From contig CANMSO010000001.1 in assembly GCA_947500545.1 (NCBI GenBank), forward strand, positions 496,001 through 560,000: a DNA stretch of 64,000 bases, given 5' to 3'. Each line of letters starts with the position of its first letter. Position 1 is the stretch's first letter. This document shows positions 33,198 to 41,923 of this stretch, piece after piece. This stretch comes from an uncultured Aquimarina sp. GTDB lineage: Bacteria; Bacteroidota; Bacteroidia; Flavobacteriales; Flavobacteriaceae. Made by a program: the position numbers and the translations under genes. The notes below the pieces were generated by a model. That model saw nothing but the letters and a program-made list of their open reading frames with translations. It did no database searches and was not told where the DNA came from.

Positions 33198-34895
33198 TTA
33201 CAAGTAATACACATTATCAATTTCAAACTCTTTTACATTATGATCATCCAACAAAACTAATGTCTTTTGCCCCTGAATACTTGTTAGCATTTGTAACAGT
33301 AATTTTTGTGTTTTAAAGTTAAGTTCCTTTAGTGGTTCTTCAAGAATTAAAATAGGTTTATTAGTAAGTAATGCTCTGCAATACATTAATATCTTTTGTT
33401 GCCCAGAAGTTAAGTTACTCGCCAAATCCCCAATTTTACTGTCTAACTGTAATTGGTTTTTTTCATCTTCGAACTGCTGTAAATGATCTAATAAAAATTT
33501 AGCTTTTTCTTTACTGCTTTCTTTTCGATTGTATACAATAGCCTCATATACATCTCTTCCATATAACGGAAAATCTTTAGATACAATAGCAATATTTTTT
33601 CTAATGGTTTTTTCTGATAGTTTACTACAGCAATAATTTCCAAATAAAACTTGACCGCTAGAAGGAGACATTAATTTTAATAATAGGCGTACAAATGTGG
33701 ATTTTCCTGATCCAGATTTTCCTTGAAATAATGTGGTGCTATTAGGAGGTATTGATAATTCTAAATCTTTGAATACGGGTCTGGCCGAATTGGAATATTT
33801 GTAACTTACTTTTTTAAAAACAATTTCCTCTTGATTCAACGACATTTGCTCAAAAGATAATTTGTTTTCTTTTGGTAAATCAAAAATATCAATGAGTTTT
33901 GTAAATGATATATTACCCAATTTCCAAACAATACTTACTCGTAAACTACGTCTTAATACTGGTAATATTGATATGATTAATAATATAAGCACAAGTAGAG
34001 AAGCACCTTCTATAGTTTTGTTATCACTATTAGAAGATGAAAATACATAGAACATAATAACACCCAGCATACTATATGTAATAGCAGGGATGCTGGCCTG
34101 TAGCAAAGCAACAATTTTTGTATAACGTTTACCAATACCATAAAGGGTATCAGACCGTTTTTTATACCGCTTTTCTTCGGGTTGATATTTATTAAATGCT
34201 TTTAATGCCATAATTCCGCGCAAACGGGTATTTACAAAACTTAACATTCCAGAACGACTATTTCTTCTGTCTAAAGAAGCTTTATATAGGGCACGATTTA
34301 GGGCCCAAAGTAGAACTGATGAAAAGAGAATACATCCGGCTATGATTAAACCTAAATGTATATCAAAATATCCAATAGATAAGACAACAATACTTAGTAA
34401 AATGACATCTTGAATAAACCGTATCAATCCATTTTTAATATAGTTTTGAATACTTTTCAAATCACCACTATATCGCAATAAATACTTTCCGATTCCTTTA
34501 CTGCTGTATACACTCATTGAGATTTGTAATTGGTGCTTAAATAGTCGCTCCCGAAGTGTTTTGCTAAATCGTTCTCCTACAAGTCCGATACCATAGCGAT
34601 TTAGATATTCAAACAACAATCGTAATAGAACCAGTGCAAAGAAAAAAATTAGAAAAGAATTAAAATCAGGAGCATCCATAAAAGGTATAAACTTAAAAGC
34701 GGCTAATCGATGTGATGAAAAACCAAAACTAAGCTCGTAGAATTTACCAATACTAATAGGAATCAGAATCGTTAATATGTTGTAACATAATCCAGCGCTT
34801 AGGGTTAAGACTACTAGCCTTATATTTTTATAACCAAAGCTTTTAATGATTTCCCATTTGTTGTGTGACATACTAAAATTTATAAGATTGTTCAT
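33198..34895 (-). CDS. ABC exporter (fused membrane and ATPase domains) with divergent ATPase motifs
   Basis: A 565-residue half-transporter: six-helix membrane domain (about 25-330) and nucleotide-binding domain (about 355-565). Walker A is normal (GKSGSGKST), but the Q-loop reads IVSKDFPLY (Lys instead of Gln), the signature is LTSGQQ rather than LSGGQ, and Walker B ends ILILEEP (Glu instead of Asp before the catalytic Glu). These changes suggest a slow or regulated ATPase. It is the last gene of a minus-strand run with the HTTM-DCC fusion, from which an 87-bp spacer with a long stem-loop separates it. Substrate unknown. Confidence 0.88.
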   Translation of the reverse strand: MNNLINFSMSHNKWEIIKSFGYKNIRLVVLTLSAGLCYNILTILIPISIGKFYELSFGFSSHRLAAFKFIPFMDAPDFNSFLIFFFALVLLRLLFEYLNRYGIGLVGERFSKTLRERLFKHQLQISMSVYSSKGIGKYLLRYSGDLKSIQNYIKNGLIRFIQDVILLSIVVLSIGYFDIHLGLIIAGCILFSSVLLWALNRALYKASLDRRNSRSGMLSFVNTRLRGIMALKAFNKYQPEEKRYKKRSDTLYGIGKRYTKIVALLQASIPAITYSMLGVIMFYVFSSSNSDNKTIEGASLLVLILLIISILPVLRRSLRVSIVWKLGNISFTKLIDIFDLPKENKLSFEQMSLNQEEIVFKKVSYKYSNSARPVFKDLELSIPPNSTTLFQGKSGSGKSTFVRLLLKLMSPSSGQVLFGNYCCSKLSEKTIRKNIAIVSKDFPLYGRDVYEAIVYNRKESSKEKAKFLLDHLQQFEDEKNQLQLDSKIGDLASNLTSGQQKILMYCRALLTNKPILILEEPLKELNFKTQKLLLQMLTSIQGQKTLVLLDDHNVKEFEIDNVYYL

Positions 34896-34900
34896 TGTTT

Positions 34901-34977
34901 AGTTCAGGTAGGAGGTCATACCCTTAATGGGAATCACAACATATCTTTATCGGGGTATATTGACCTCTACTTGAACT
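34901..34977 (-). repeat. Long imperfect inverted repeat just before the ABC exporter start
   Basis: AGTTCAGGTAGGAGGTCA (34901-34918) and TGACCTCTACTTGAACT (34961-34977) pair with one bulged G and one G-T pair, and TACCC (34919-34923) can pair with GGGTA (34953-34957). The stem ends six bases before the ATG of the ABC exporter and starts five bases after the HTTM-DCC stop. It lacks a T run, so it looks more like an mRNA structure than a terminator. Confidence 0.55.
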
Positions 34978-34982
34978 TTTCT

Positions 34983-36320
34983 CTATAAGTCTAAAAACCT
35001 AACTTTCTGATCCGGCTGTAATAGTCCGCATTGTTGTTGTTTACCAAACCATTTGTATCGATTTGCAGCAATAACATCATACATGCGATCTCTTATCCAT
35101 TTTGGGGCTATCAAAAGGATAGTTGCCAAACGCCAGGGGTAATTGAGATTTTTACAGATGCGTAAAACCGCATCACTCTTCTTATAGATAACGCCATCTT
35201 CTATGAGAATGATAGAAGATAGCAGGTCTTGGGGTACATTGCCGTTTTCTAATAATGTATAAGCGATTGGTGATTGAAGTGAGGCAAAAAGATAGCATTC
35301 ACTTTTTTCTCTTCTCAGGATAAACCGAACCCACCCATTGCAAAGATTACAGATTCCATCAAAAAGGATAATAGGATTTGATGATGCCTTTCCCAATTCA
35401 TTATTGAAGGAAGTATTTGCTTTTTCTTTTTTTGATGTGGTCCATAATCTTTCAAGATCAAAGAACGATAAGAATATAAGTCCCGTCATTTGATATCGAA
35501 AATTTATCCCCATGATAAAGAATATTCCCCAGTGCATCATCCAGGTCATTATGGCCCAAACCATTCCCCATTTCCTTTTTACTAAAGCCAGTGGTGCTCC
35601 CAGCTCAAGGACAAAGGTCAAAATACCCATTCCAAGAAATAACCAGGTATGCTCGAATAAAATATCAAAAAGGGGAGCGGCTTCAGAGCCCAGGATTTCT
35701 TTACGTATTGCATCAACAGCGACCTGGGAACGCATTGCTGCTCCGTTGGCCCATTCTAAAGCAAGGTCACCAGCAAGTTTAGCAATCCCAGATAATAAAT
35801 ATGACCCCACTGTTACTGCACAAATTAGTTGTATTGGCCAACCATACTGCCAATCTGCAATTGGTGTTTTAAAGCCTTTCTTAGCTCTTTTCCAAGCATC
35901 CCAGGACCAAGCATCTGCAGAGGCTACTAATCCAAGTATAGCAATGTGTAATATTAGCGCATTCCTATTATGATATATCATAGACCAGGAATTACGATAT
36001 GTAAAGAACAGTAATACTACAATGGTAAATAAAGGTCCAGTGAATCTAAATTTCCAACCTACTGTGTATAGTATATTCAGGATAATTACTCCTATACTTA
36101 TCCACCAGAATACATCAGAAGATAAAGGTTGATTCATCCAACTTAGTATTCCAATCGGTTCGAAAGCCCTAGTATTTTCTGCCATTCTCTGAAGCATATC
36201 AAAACGTGAAAGTAAATACCATAAGCTAAACAAACCGGTGGCAATACGTAATAATGCCAATCGCTGGGGCGTCACTTTCATAAACCAGTGATAACGTATT
36301 TTTTTTATATAATTATTCAT
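34983..36320 (-). CDS. HTTM membrane protein fused to a DCC1 (DUF393) thiol-oxidoreductase-like domain
   Basis: A 445-residue fusion. The first 300 residues are a multi-helix HTTM domain, related to vitamin K-dependent gamma-carboxylase, with the opening TPQRLALLRIATGLFSLWYLLSRFD. From about 318 a DCC1/DUF393 domain begins: IILFDGICNLCNGWVRFILRRE with a CxxC pair, then SDAVLRICKNLNYPWRLA and the ending RYKWFGKQQQCGL. HTTM and DCC1 proteins are often neighbours; here they are one chain. Its start overlaps the stop of the upstream small gene by four bases (ATGA). Reaction unknown. Confidence 0.85.
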   Translation of the reverse strand: MNNYIKKIRYHWFMKVTPQRLALLRIATGLFSLWYLLSRFDMLQRMAENTRAFEPIGILSWMNQPLSSDVFWWISIGVIILNILYTVGWKFRFTGPLFTIVVLLFFTYRNSWSMIYHNRNALILHIAILGLVASADAWSWDAWKRAKKGFKTPIADWQYGWPIQLICAVTVGSYLLSGIAKLAGDLALEWANGAAMRSQVAVDAIRKEILGSEAAPLFDILFEHTWLFLGMGILTFVLELGAPLALVKRKWGMVWAIMTWMMHWGIFFIMGINFRYQMTGLIFLSFFDLERLWTTSKKEKANTSFNNELGKASSNPIILFDGICNLCNGWVRFILRREKSECYLFASLQSPIAYTLLENGNVPQDLLSSIILIEDGVIYKKSDAVLRICKNLNYPWRLATILLIAPKWIRDRMYDVIAANRYKWFGKQQQCGLLQPDQKVRFLDL

Positions 36321-36778
36321 CGTCTTTCTATTTTATGAAATGCCAATTTTCTTTCATGAACAGGAAGTGTATCTTTCTTTAAGAAATAATTCTCTAAGTG
36401 ATAGTATCCTTTGACCAACTCAATTCTTACCAATTTGGAATAAGGATATCCTTTCTTTCTGGCAATACGTTCTGCGACTTTTAGTGTAAATACATCAGCT
36501 CTATCAGATCGAGCTTCTTTTTTTATTTGTCTTCGAACTTGATTAAAACCTCCCGTACCCGCAATTTTATAAGGGATCTTATAACGATTTTGTGCTGAAT
36601 CATATCCTACAAAATAGTATAGCCCATATGTTGCTTTTCGTTTTTTGGAAAACATGGGATAGTAGGATAGGGGGAAACTATCTTTTGGTTTACTAGCCCA
36701 GTTTTCCATAATTGGAGACAAAATCAGTGCAATGATGAATACACTAACCAATACTGCCTGTTTTTGTGAATATTTCAT
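36317..36778 (-). CDS. Single-helix envelope protein, function unknown, companion of HTTM protein
   Basis: A 153-residue protein with one N-terminal membrane helix (QAVLVSVFIIALILSPIMENWA) and a basic extracytoplasmic part (MFSKKRKATYGLYYFVGYDSAQNRYKIPYKIAGTGGFNQVRRQIKKEARS). Short proteins of this layout commonly precede HTTM genes; the four-base stop-start overlap shows coupled translation. No catalytic motif is visible. Confidence 0.75.
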   Translation of the reverse strand: MKYSQKQAVLVSVFIIALILSPIMENWASKPKDSFPLSYYPMFSKKRKATYGLYYFVGYDSAQNRYKIPYKIAGTGGFNQVRRQIKKEARSDRADVFTLKVAERIARKKGYPYSKLVRIELVKGYYHLENYFLKKDTLPVHERKLAFHKIERR

Positions 36779-36819
36779 CTGTTTCTATTTATTAGTTCTA
36801 GGGGTATGATTAAAACCTT

Positions 36820-37863
36820 TTACACTGCTACATTCACTTTTTGTGAAAGTAAATCGACTAATAGATCAGGTTGCAGTAACTTTTCTAATGTGAGAATTGG
36901 GGTCGAAAAAAGATCTTCAACTTCTGCTACCAAAAGTGGGCTACCGGTAAATAATCCCGCAAGAGCAAACAATCGTTCTCCAAATATTGGCGATAGTATC
37001 TGTATACCAGTATTTACAGATAGGCTGTCACAGCATGATAAAATAACATGGTCGATAGTTTCCGTAAATAAAGGATAATTTAAAAGCTCCCGTGTTTCCT
37101 TTTGATAAAGCCCATCTGCTATTTCAATAACCACATAATCCGGTTCAGTCTTTGCCACATCAGATAGTAATCCTTCATATAAATCCATAATAGTATCTAA
37201 AGAACATAAGTATGTTGAAGGGAATCCAAATTCTGAAAAATCACTCACGAAATCTGCACCACAGTCATATGCAAGCATCCTATCTTTGTTAAAAACTGTT
37301 CCTGTAAGTTTAATGTATGCCACTTTAGAACCAGAAGTTTTTAATCCACGACATAAGTATGCTGCAGTCGTAGTTTTACCACTATCCATGCTTGAGCCTA
37401 TTGATAGTATTGTTTTAAAGTTTCGTATTTTTTTGGTGTTGAATTTTAAAGGTTTTCTATGATGATAAGTAGAATTGATTACTGCTCCGTCATTTTCAGT
37501 AGCATATCCAACTAATTTTAGTTTAGTGGGCCCTTTAAGCTCTAACTTATAAAACATAGAGACTACTATTCCTGCTACACCACCTTTACCTATTAAGTCG
37601 TATTCATGGTGAAACTCTTCTGGCACATATCCTTCAAACTGATTGCTAGCATAGCGGTTACCAAATGCCAACATAATTTTATCTCCAGGGAATATGTAGC
37701 AGTTTCTACCTTCAAAGTCTTGAATAGCATTTAGCGAACCAATACTCATTACTTCAAATATAGCTACGTCACCAGCCATGGGTTTATGATCTTTGACAAT
37801 AGTTTGGTCAATCCTATAATTGACAATGTTTTTGCAGATATTAGATTTTTTGATAGTTTTCAT
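36820..37863 (-). CDS. P-loop NTPase of unknown function (DUF1611/MobB-like core)
   Basis: A 347-residue cytoplasmic protein. Residues 1-145 form a beta-rich domain without a recognised family (AIFEVMSIGSLNAIQDFEGRNCYIFPGD). From about 150 a P-loop core follows: Walker A GSSMDSGKTT (156-165), the switch-like DCGADFVSDFSEFG, and DYVVIEIADGLYQKETRELL as Walker B region. The dethiobiotin-synthetase/MobB/DUF1611 group is the closest by eye. It lies 41 bases before the small membrane protein gene and 53 after the DUF2490 gene. Substrate unknown. Confidence 0.7.
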   Translation of the reverse strand: MKTIKKSNICKNIVNYRIDQTIVKDHKPMAGDVAIFEVMSIGSLNAIQDFEGRNCYIFPGDKIMLAFGNRYASNQFEGYVPEEFHHEYDLIGKGGVAGIVVSMFYKLELKGPTKLKLVGYATENDGAVINSTYHHRKPLKFNTKKIRNFKTILSIGSSMDSGKTTTAAYLCRGLKTSGSKVAYIKLTGTVFNKDRMLAYDCGADFVSDFSEFGFPSTYLCSLDTIMDLYEGLLSDVAKTEPDYVVIEIADGLYQKETRELLNYPLFTETIDHVILSCCDSLSVNTGIQILSPIFGERLFALAGLFTGSPLLVAEVEDLFSTPILTLEKLLQPDLLVDLLSQKVNVAV

Positions 37864-37916
37864 GATAAAGTATATAAATTGGTTAAAAATTAATTTCTAG
37901 TTTCACTTTGTGATAT

Positions 37917-38756
37917 TCATTTCCCAGCTATAACAGGTTTTGTAGAGGTCTTTGAAAAATTACTACCAATTCCTGTTGACCTTGGAGTCTTTTTTCTCAA
38001 ATCTAGTTGGTAAGAAAACCTAAACATGACCACAGAGAAATTGTTAAATCCTCTACGTATTCTCCCATCTCTCGGGTCCACAACGTTTATTTCTCGATAC
38101 TTGCTGCCTATATTAAATTCTGTTTGTCTCATATAACTTAAGCTGGCATTTGCTCTTTTAAATGGCCTAAAACGAACTCCTAACGTGATTCTATGTGCAT
38201 GAAGCCCATCTGGAGATTGTTTGACTACTTTCTCCCCTAAATCATCCCGATATTGAAGCGGTTTTCCAGATAAGTAGTAGTGAAATTCATTGGTAACAAA
38301 AGGTGTTGTTTTAAGTGGTAGCCCCCAATTACCTCTGTGGATTCGAAATCCGTAGCGCAGACGATATTCAAATTTGCTCCTTTCTGGGAAATGCCATTCG
38401 GCTCTAAGACTATTAGCAATTCTAAGCTTACCCAATCTTGCATTTAATCTAAAACGACCTGTAATTCGATTTCTAGCTTCCTGATCAGGATCAGAAGGGT
38501 CTGATGACCTGATGTATCCAGTACCAAAACTTACTTTTTTATTTACTCTATAAGTAATATTTGCACTATTCTGTAATGAGGATAACTCAAAAGGCTCCTG
38601 ACTAAACAATAATAATTGTCCAACGTTTAGTCTCCATTCCTTGGTAAGTTTTGCCTGTGCACTATGGCCGGTCCATAATTTAAGGTTCTCTTGTGCTATT
38701 ACAATATTAGTAAGGAAGCACACGAGTAAAACAGTTATTTTTTTTAGTTTATTCAC
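37917..38756 (-). CDS. DUF2490-family outer-membrane protein
   Basis: A 279-residue protein with a signal peptide (MNKLKKITVLLVCFLTNIVIAQ) and barrel strands (LTKEWRLNVGQLLLFSQEPF, KLRIANSLRAEWHFPERSKFEYRLRYGFRIHRGNW, NFSVVMFRFSYQLDLRKK). The start is GTG: the only upstream in-frame codons lead to a stop and no ATG is available. It is the first gene of the run that goes on to the P-loop NTPase, HTTM-DCC and ABC exporter. Probably an outer-membrane channel or assembly factor. Confidence 0.8.
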   Translation of the reverse strand: MNKLKKITVLLVCFLTNIVIAQENLKLWTGHSAQAKLTKEWRLNVGQLLLFSQEPFELSSLQNSANITYRVNKKVSFGTGYIRSSDPSDPDQEARNRITGRFRLNARLGKLRIANSLRAEWHFPERSKFEYRLRYGFRIHRGNWGLPLKTTPFVTNEFHYYLSGKPLQYRDDLGEKVVKQSPDGLHAHRITLGVRFRPFKRANASLSYMRQTEFNIGSKYREINVVDPRDGRIRRGFNNFSVVMFRFSYQLDLRKKTPRSTGIGSNFSKTSTKPVIAGK

Positions 38757-38904
38757 AGTAATAAAATCTTATTGATTAATACCTTATTTTCTTAGTATTA
38801 CTTCTATAAGGAAGAAAAAATAATAGTGTGACAAACTTTGTTCAACTTTTACAAAAAAGTTGAGAAGATGCTAAAAAAAGAAAAGATTATATGAGTGTGT
38901 AGGC

Positions 38905-41754
38905 CTATGTTTTTTGGCTTTTTCGCCAAATTTTTGATGTACTTAAAATAAAAAATAAAAGTATGAAGAAGGCAACTATCCCAATCCATAATATTGGATT
39001 AACAGGCTGCTGTGGTGTACCAATCTCACCCAATAAAATAAAATTTGCCCAGTAATATGGATGCCTTTTATTTGGTTCTATTTTTGAAAGATAATCCAAT
39101 TTGGATTGATGCAATGCCAGATCAATAGGTTGTCCTTCGTGTACATATTCTAGAAATGAAGTAGTAATTGTCATAGAGCTTGCCTCAGAGGCGTTCCATA
39201 AACTAGATAGAATATTATGAGCGCCGCCTAAAAGAAAGGATTTACTCATTCCTTGAACACCTTCGCCATTATATATTTTCCCACTTGCAGAATGACAAGT
39301 GCTTAACAGTACTAAATCTGCATTTATTCGGTTTCCGTAAAGATCAAGAGGAGAAAGTATAAATTCTTCCTGATCATCATCAAAAATGATACAAGATCGG
39401 TTAGGATCATCAATATCAACCAATCCATGTAAAGAAAGATGTATAATATCTGCCTTGTCACTATGCTTCAAAAAGTTTGATAAAGAGGCTTCATTATCTA
39501 TAAATATGTTGCCATCAAAAATTGCAGAACCACGTTTTATTTCTTCGTGCGATAAAGCAAGTTGCATTAAGTTTTCATCACCAAAAAACCGTTTACGTGC
39601 TTTTAATTTTTCATTAAGGCTATTACTATACTTAGTTCCAAAACCAATATAGCTTTCAAGGTCTTTATCATGATGCTCTCTAAGTAATAACGAGATAGAA
39701 TAAGAATAAGAAATAGCGTAATCCTGAATTAAATATTTGTCAGGATTTTTATCTCTATCTATTAATGCTTCAAAAGATAGTTTATGCAGTTGACCATCGG
39801 GGATAATGCATAAACGCTTTATTTTCTGATCTATTTCTTTGAGACCTTTCTGAAGAAGCTTCTCAAATATCATTTCAGAAAGCTCAGGTGAGACTGCCGT
39901 GTTTGGATTGTGACATTGAACACTAAAATTATCCAAGGCCGTTTTAATCTCATTATTATACGGAATAGTAATGGGAATAAAATCATCATTTGTCAACCAA
40001 AAACTATAGATCATATCCTTGGAAAGAAAATATTCTATTATCACCATATCTTTTGGTAAAGCCTTTTGCATGTCTTTTACCTGAGGAGGACGAATAAAAG
40101 CATACTTTTCTTTAAAATAAGTAGGTTCTTTTTGTTCTATTTCTGTTAGATAACTATCCAATTCATATTGCGCTTTTGTATATATTTGAAGAAGTGAATC
40201 ACTATCGTGAGTAGCTTCAGAGAGTAAGGCCTGCTGGGTATGCATTTCGTTTCTTAATGCTTTTTCTTTACGAATAACATCTTCAGAAACATTAGATTTA
40301 AAAGCATCTACTTGATTTAGTTCATACTGCAGTACAATAGCTTTGGTTTTTGAAGAAAAATAATATGCCTCCTCCAGGTAAAATTGATCTCCGGTGATTT
40401 TGTATAATTTTAATGCATCTTGAACTGCTTTGCCATAATGCTCAAATTTTAGGTTTAAGAAATCTAATTTTGATTGCTCGAATTGAAAAGAAACTAAACT
40501 TCGATTGATTACCGAATCAATTTTATGCTGAGTAGTGAGTGCTTTTTTAAGGAATTTTATATTGTTGGAATCTTCAAATTTTACTTCATATATCTTCACT
40601 TTTAATTCTATTAACCGAATCAAGTGTCTGTCATCAAATATTTTTGATTTTCTTATAATCGGTATATGATCTGCGTCAAAACTACTAGAAGGTAAAAGAA
40701 TATCAAATGCTTTATTCAGGTATTGATTGGCCTTTTTATCATCTCCTTTTCTTATCAAAATATCGCAAAGATTTTCATAACCTCTTGCCATAGAATCTTG
40801 ATGTTCTCCTTTGGCATACAATTGTTTTCGTATTTCTAAAACCTGAGTCATATACTGTTCTGCCAACTTGAAGTTTTCCTGATCTGCATTAATTATAGCA
40901 AGTAATTCTACCGCTATCGAATAATAAAATGGTTCATCTTGTTTGTCTAATAAATTAAATGCTTTTTGGGCCATTCGCTGCGCAGTATTATACTCTTTAA
41001 GTCCTAAATAAGTTGTTCCTGCATTTAGATAAATCAAAGCCAAATCAAGATAAGGAATTAGCTTCGGAAACTCATCATGTATTGATAATGCTTCTTCGAT
41101 ATATTTTTTACACTTGACATAATTTTTAAATTCCATACTCATGCCAATAAGGTCATTAAGCACTCCAAATTCTTTTTGTTTATTTAAATTTTGTTCTTTG
41201 TAAAGGTTGATTGCGTTTAAAAAGTATAGCTCAGCACGAAAGGCATCATTGATATTCTTATAAAATTTTCCAATACCATGATATTTAAGTGCCAATTGAG
41301 AGCGAGGGTATTTTGGGTCATTTTCAAAAATATATAGAGCTTTATCAATATACAATTTTGCCGACTCTAGGTTATTTATGTATTGATAAGAAACCCCTAT
41401 GTTATAAATTGTGTTTGCCTTTTCAGTTTGGGGTACCTGTTGGCAATTCTGCCATGTCTTTAATACTTCATTCTTAAAATGTGTAATGGCTTCATTTTCT
41501 CTATTAAGAAGATAATAGGATACTCCAATCTTATGATTAATTTTTCCTTGATGATAACAATCTAAATTTTGATATGCCGGTAATTCTTGAATTTTTTTAA
41601 TCAATACAAGATTGTTTTCATAATGTCCTTGGTTTATGTTCTGATTGATTATTTGATAGTATTCTTCAAAAAAATCATTATTGACTTGTGTACTACCCCA
41701 TGACGTTGTAACGGTGAAAAAAAAACAAATAATAATGATAAAAGGGTGCCTCAA
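38905..41754 (-). CDS. TPR-CHAT protease anchored in the envelope
   Basis: A 949-residue protein: signal sequence (1-20), about ten TPR units (about 55-500), a coiled segment, then a CHAT (caspase-like) protease domain with catalytic His776 (IIHLSLHG) and Cys820 (LLSTCHSASG), followed by the GGAHNILSSLWNASE strand and one membrane helix (about 920-938) with a short basic tail. The protease and TPR should therefore face the periplasm, unlike the cytoplasmic TPR-CHAT of CRISPR type III-E. The start is TTG; four codons upstream lies a stop. A terminator separates it from the subtilase gene upstream. Confidence 0.88.
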   Translation of the reverse strand: MRHPFIIIICFFFTVTTSWGSTQVNNDFFEEYYQIINQNINQGHYENNLVLIKKIQELPAYQNLDCYHQGKINHKIGVSYYLLNRENEAITHFKNEVLKTWQNCQQVPQTEKANTIYNIGVSYQYINNLESAKLYIDKALYIFENDPKYPRSQLALKYHGIGKFYKNINDAFRAELYFLNAINLYKEQNLNKQKEFGVLNDLIGMSMEFKNYVKCKKYIEEALSIHDEFPKLIPYLDLALIYLNAGTTYLGLKEYNTAQRMAQKAFNLLDKQDEPFYYSIAVELLAIINADQENFKLAEQYMTQVLEIRKQLYAKGEHQDSMARGYENLCDILIRKGDDKKANQYLNKAFDILLPSSSFDADHIPIIRKSKIFDDRHLIRLIELKVKIYEVKFEDSNNIKFLKKALTTQHKIDSVINRSLVSFQFEQSKLDFLNLKFEHYGKAVQDALKLYKITGDQFYLEEAYYFSSKTKAIVLQYELNQVDAFKSNVSEDVIRKEKALRNEMHTQQALLSEATHDSDSLLQIYTKAQYELDSYLTEIEQKEPTYFKEKYAFIRPPQVKDMQKALPKDMVIIEYFLSKDMIYSFWLTNDDFIPITIPYNNEIKTALDNFSVQCHNPNTAVSPELSEMIFEKLLQKGLKEIDQKIKRLCIIPDGQLHKLSFEALIDRDKNPDKYLIQDYAISYSYSISLLLREHHDKDLESYIGFGTKYSNSLNEKLKARKRFFGDENLMQLALSHEEIKRGSAIFDGNIFIDNEASLSNFLKHSDKADIIHLSLHGLVDIDDPNRSCIIFDDDQEEFILSPLDLYGNRINADLVLLSTCHSASGKIYNGEGVQGMSKSFLLGGAHNILSSLWNASEASSMTITTSFLEYVHEGQPIDLALHQSKLDYLSKIEPNKRHPYYWANFILLGEIGTPQQPVNPILWIGIVAFFILLFFILSTSKIWRKSQKT

Positions 41755-41870
41755 AACTATAATTCAGGATTAAATAATTGCGATCAGAATAGTAAACCTC
41801 TAAGCCACTAAGATAGCAAAAGGTTAAATTTTTTATGGTTATCCGTACATTTAAATATTAAAACCAACAA

Positions 41871-41904
41871 AAAAGGATATATGATTCAGATCATATATCC
41901 TTTT
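41871..41904 (-). terminator. Strong terminator after the subtilase gene
   Basis: AAAAGGATATATGAT (41871-41885) and ATCATATATCCTTTT (41890-41904) pair perfectly over a four-base loop, with A and T runs at the edges. Confidence 0.9.
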
Positions 41905-41923
41905 AAACGGTAAGTAATTTGTA

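Noticed and set aside
35512..35973. A 153-codon frame opposite the HTTM domain
   Set aside because: No start context or family; the HTTM-DCC frame on the other strand is supported by conserved motifs and translational overlap.
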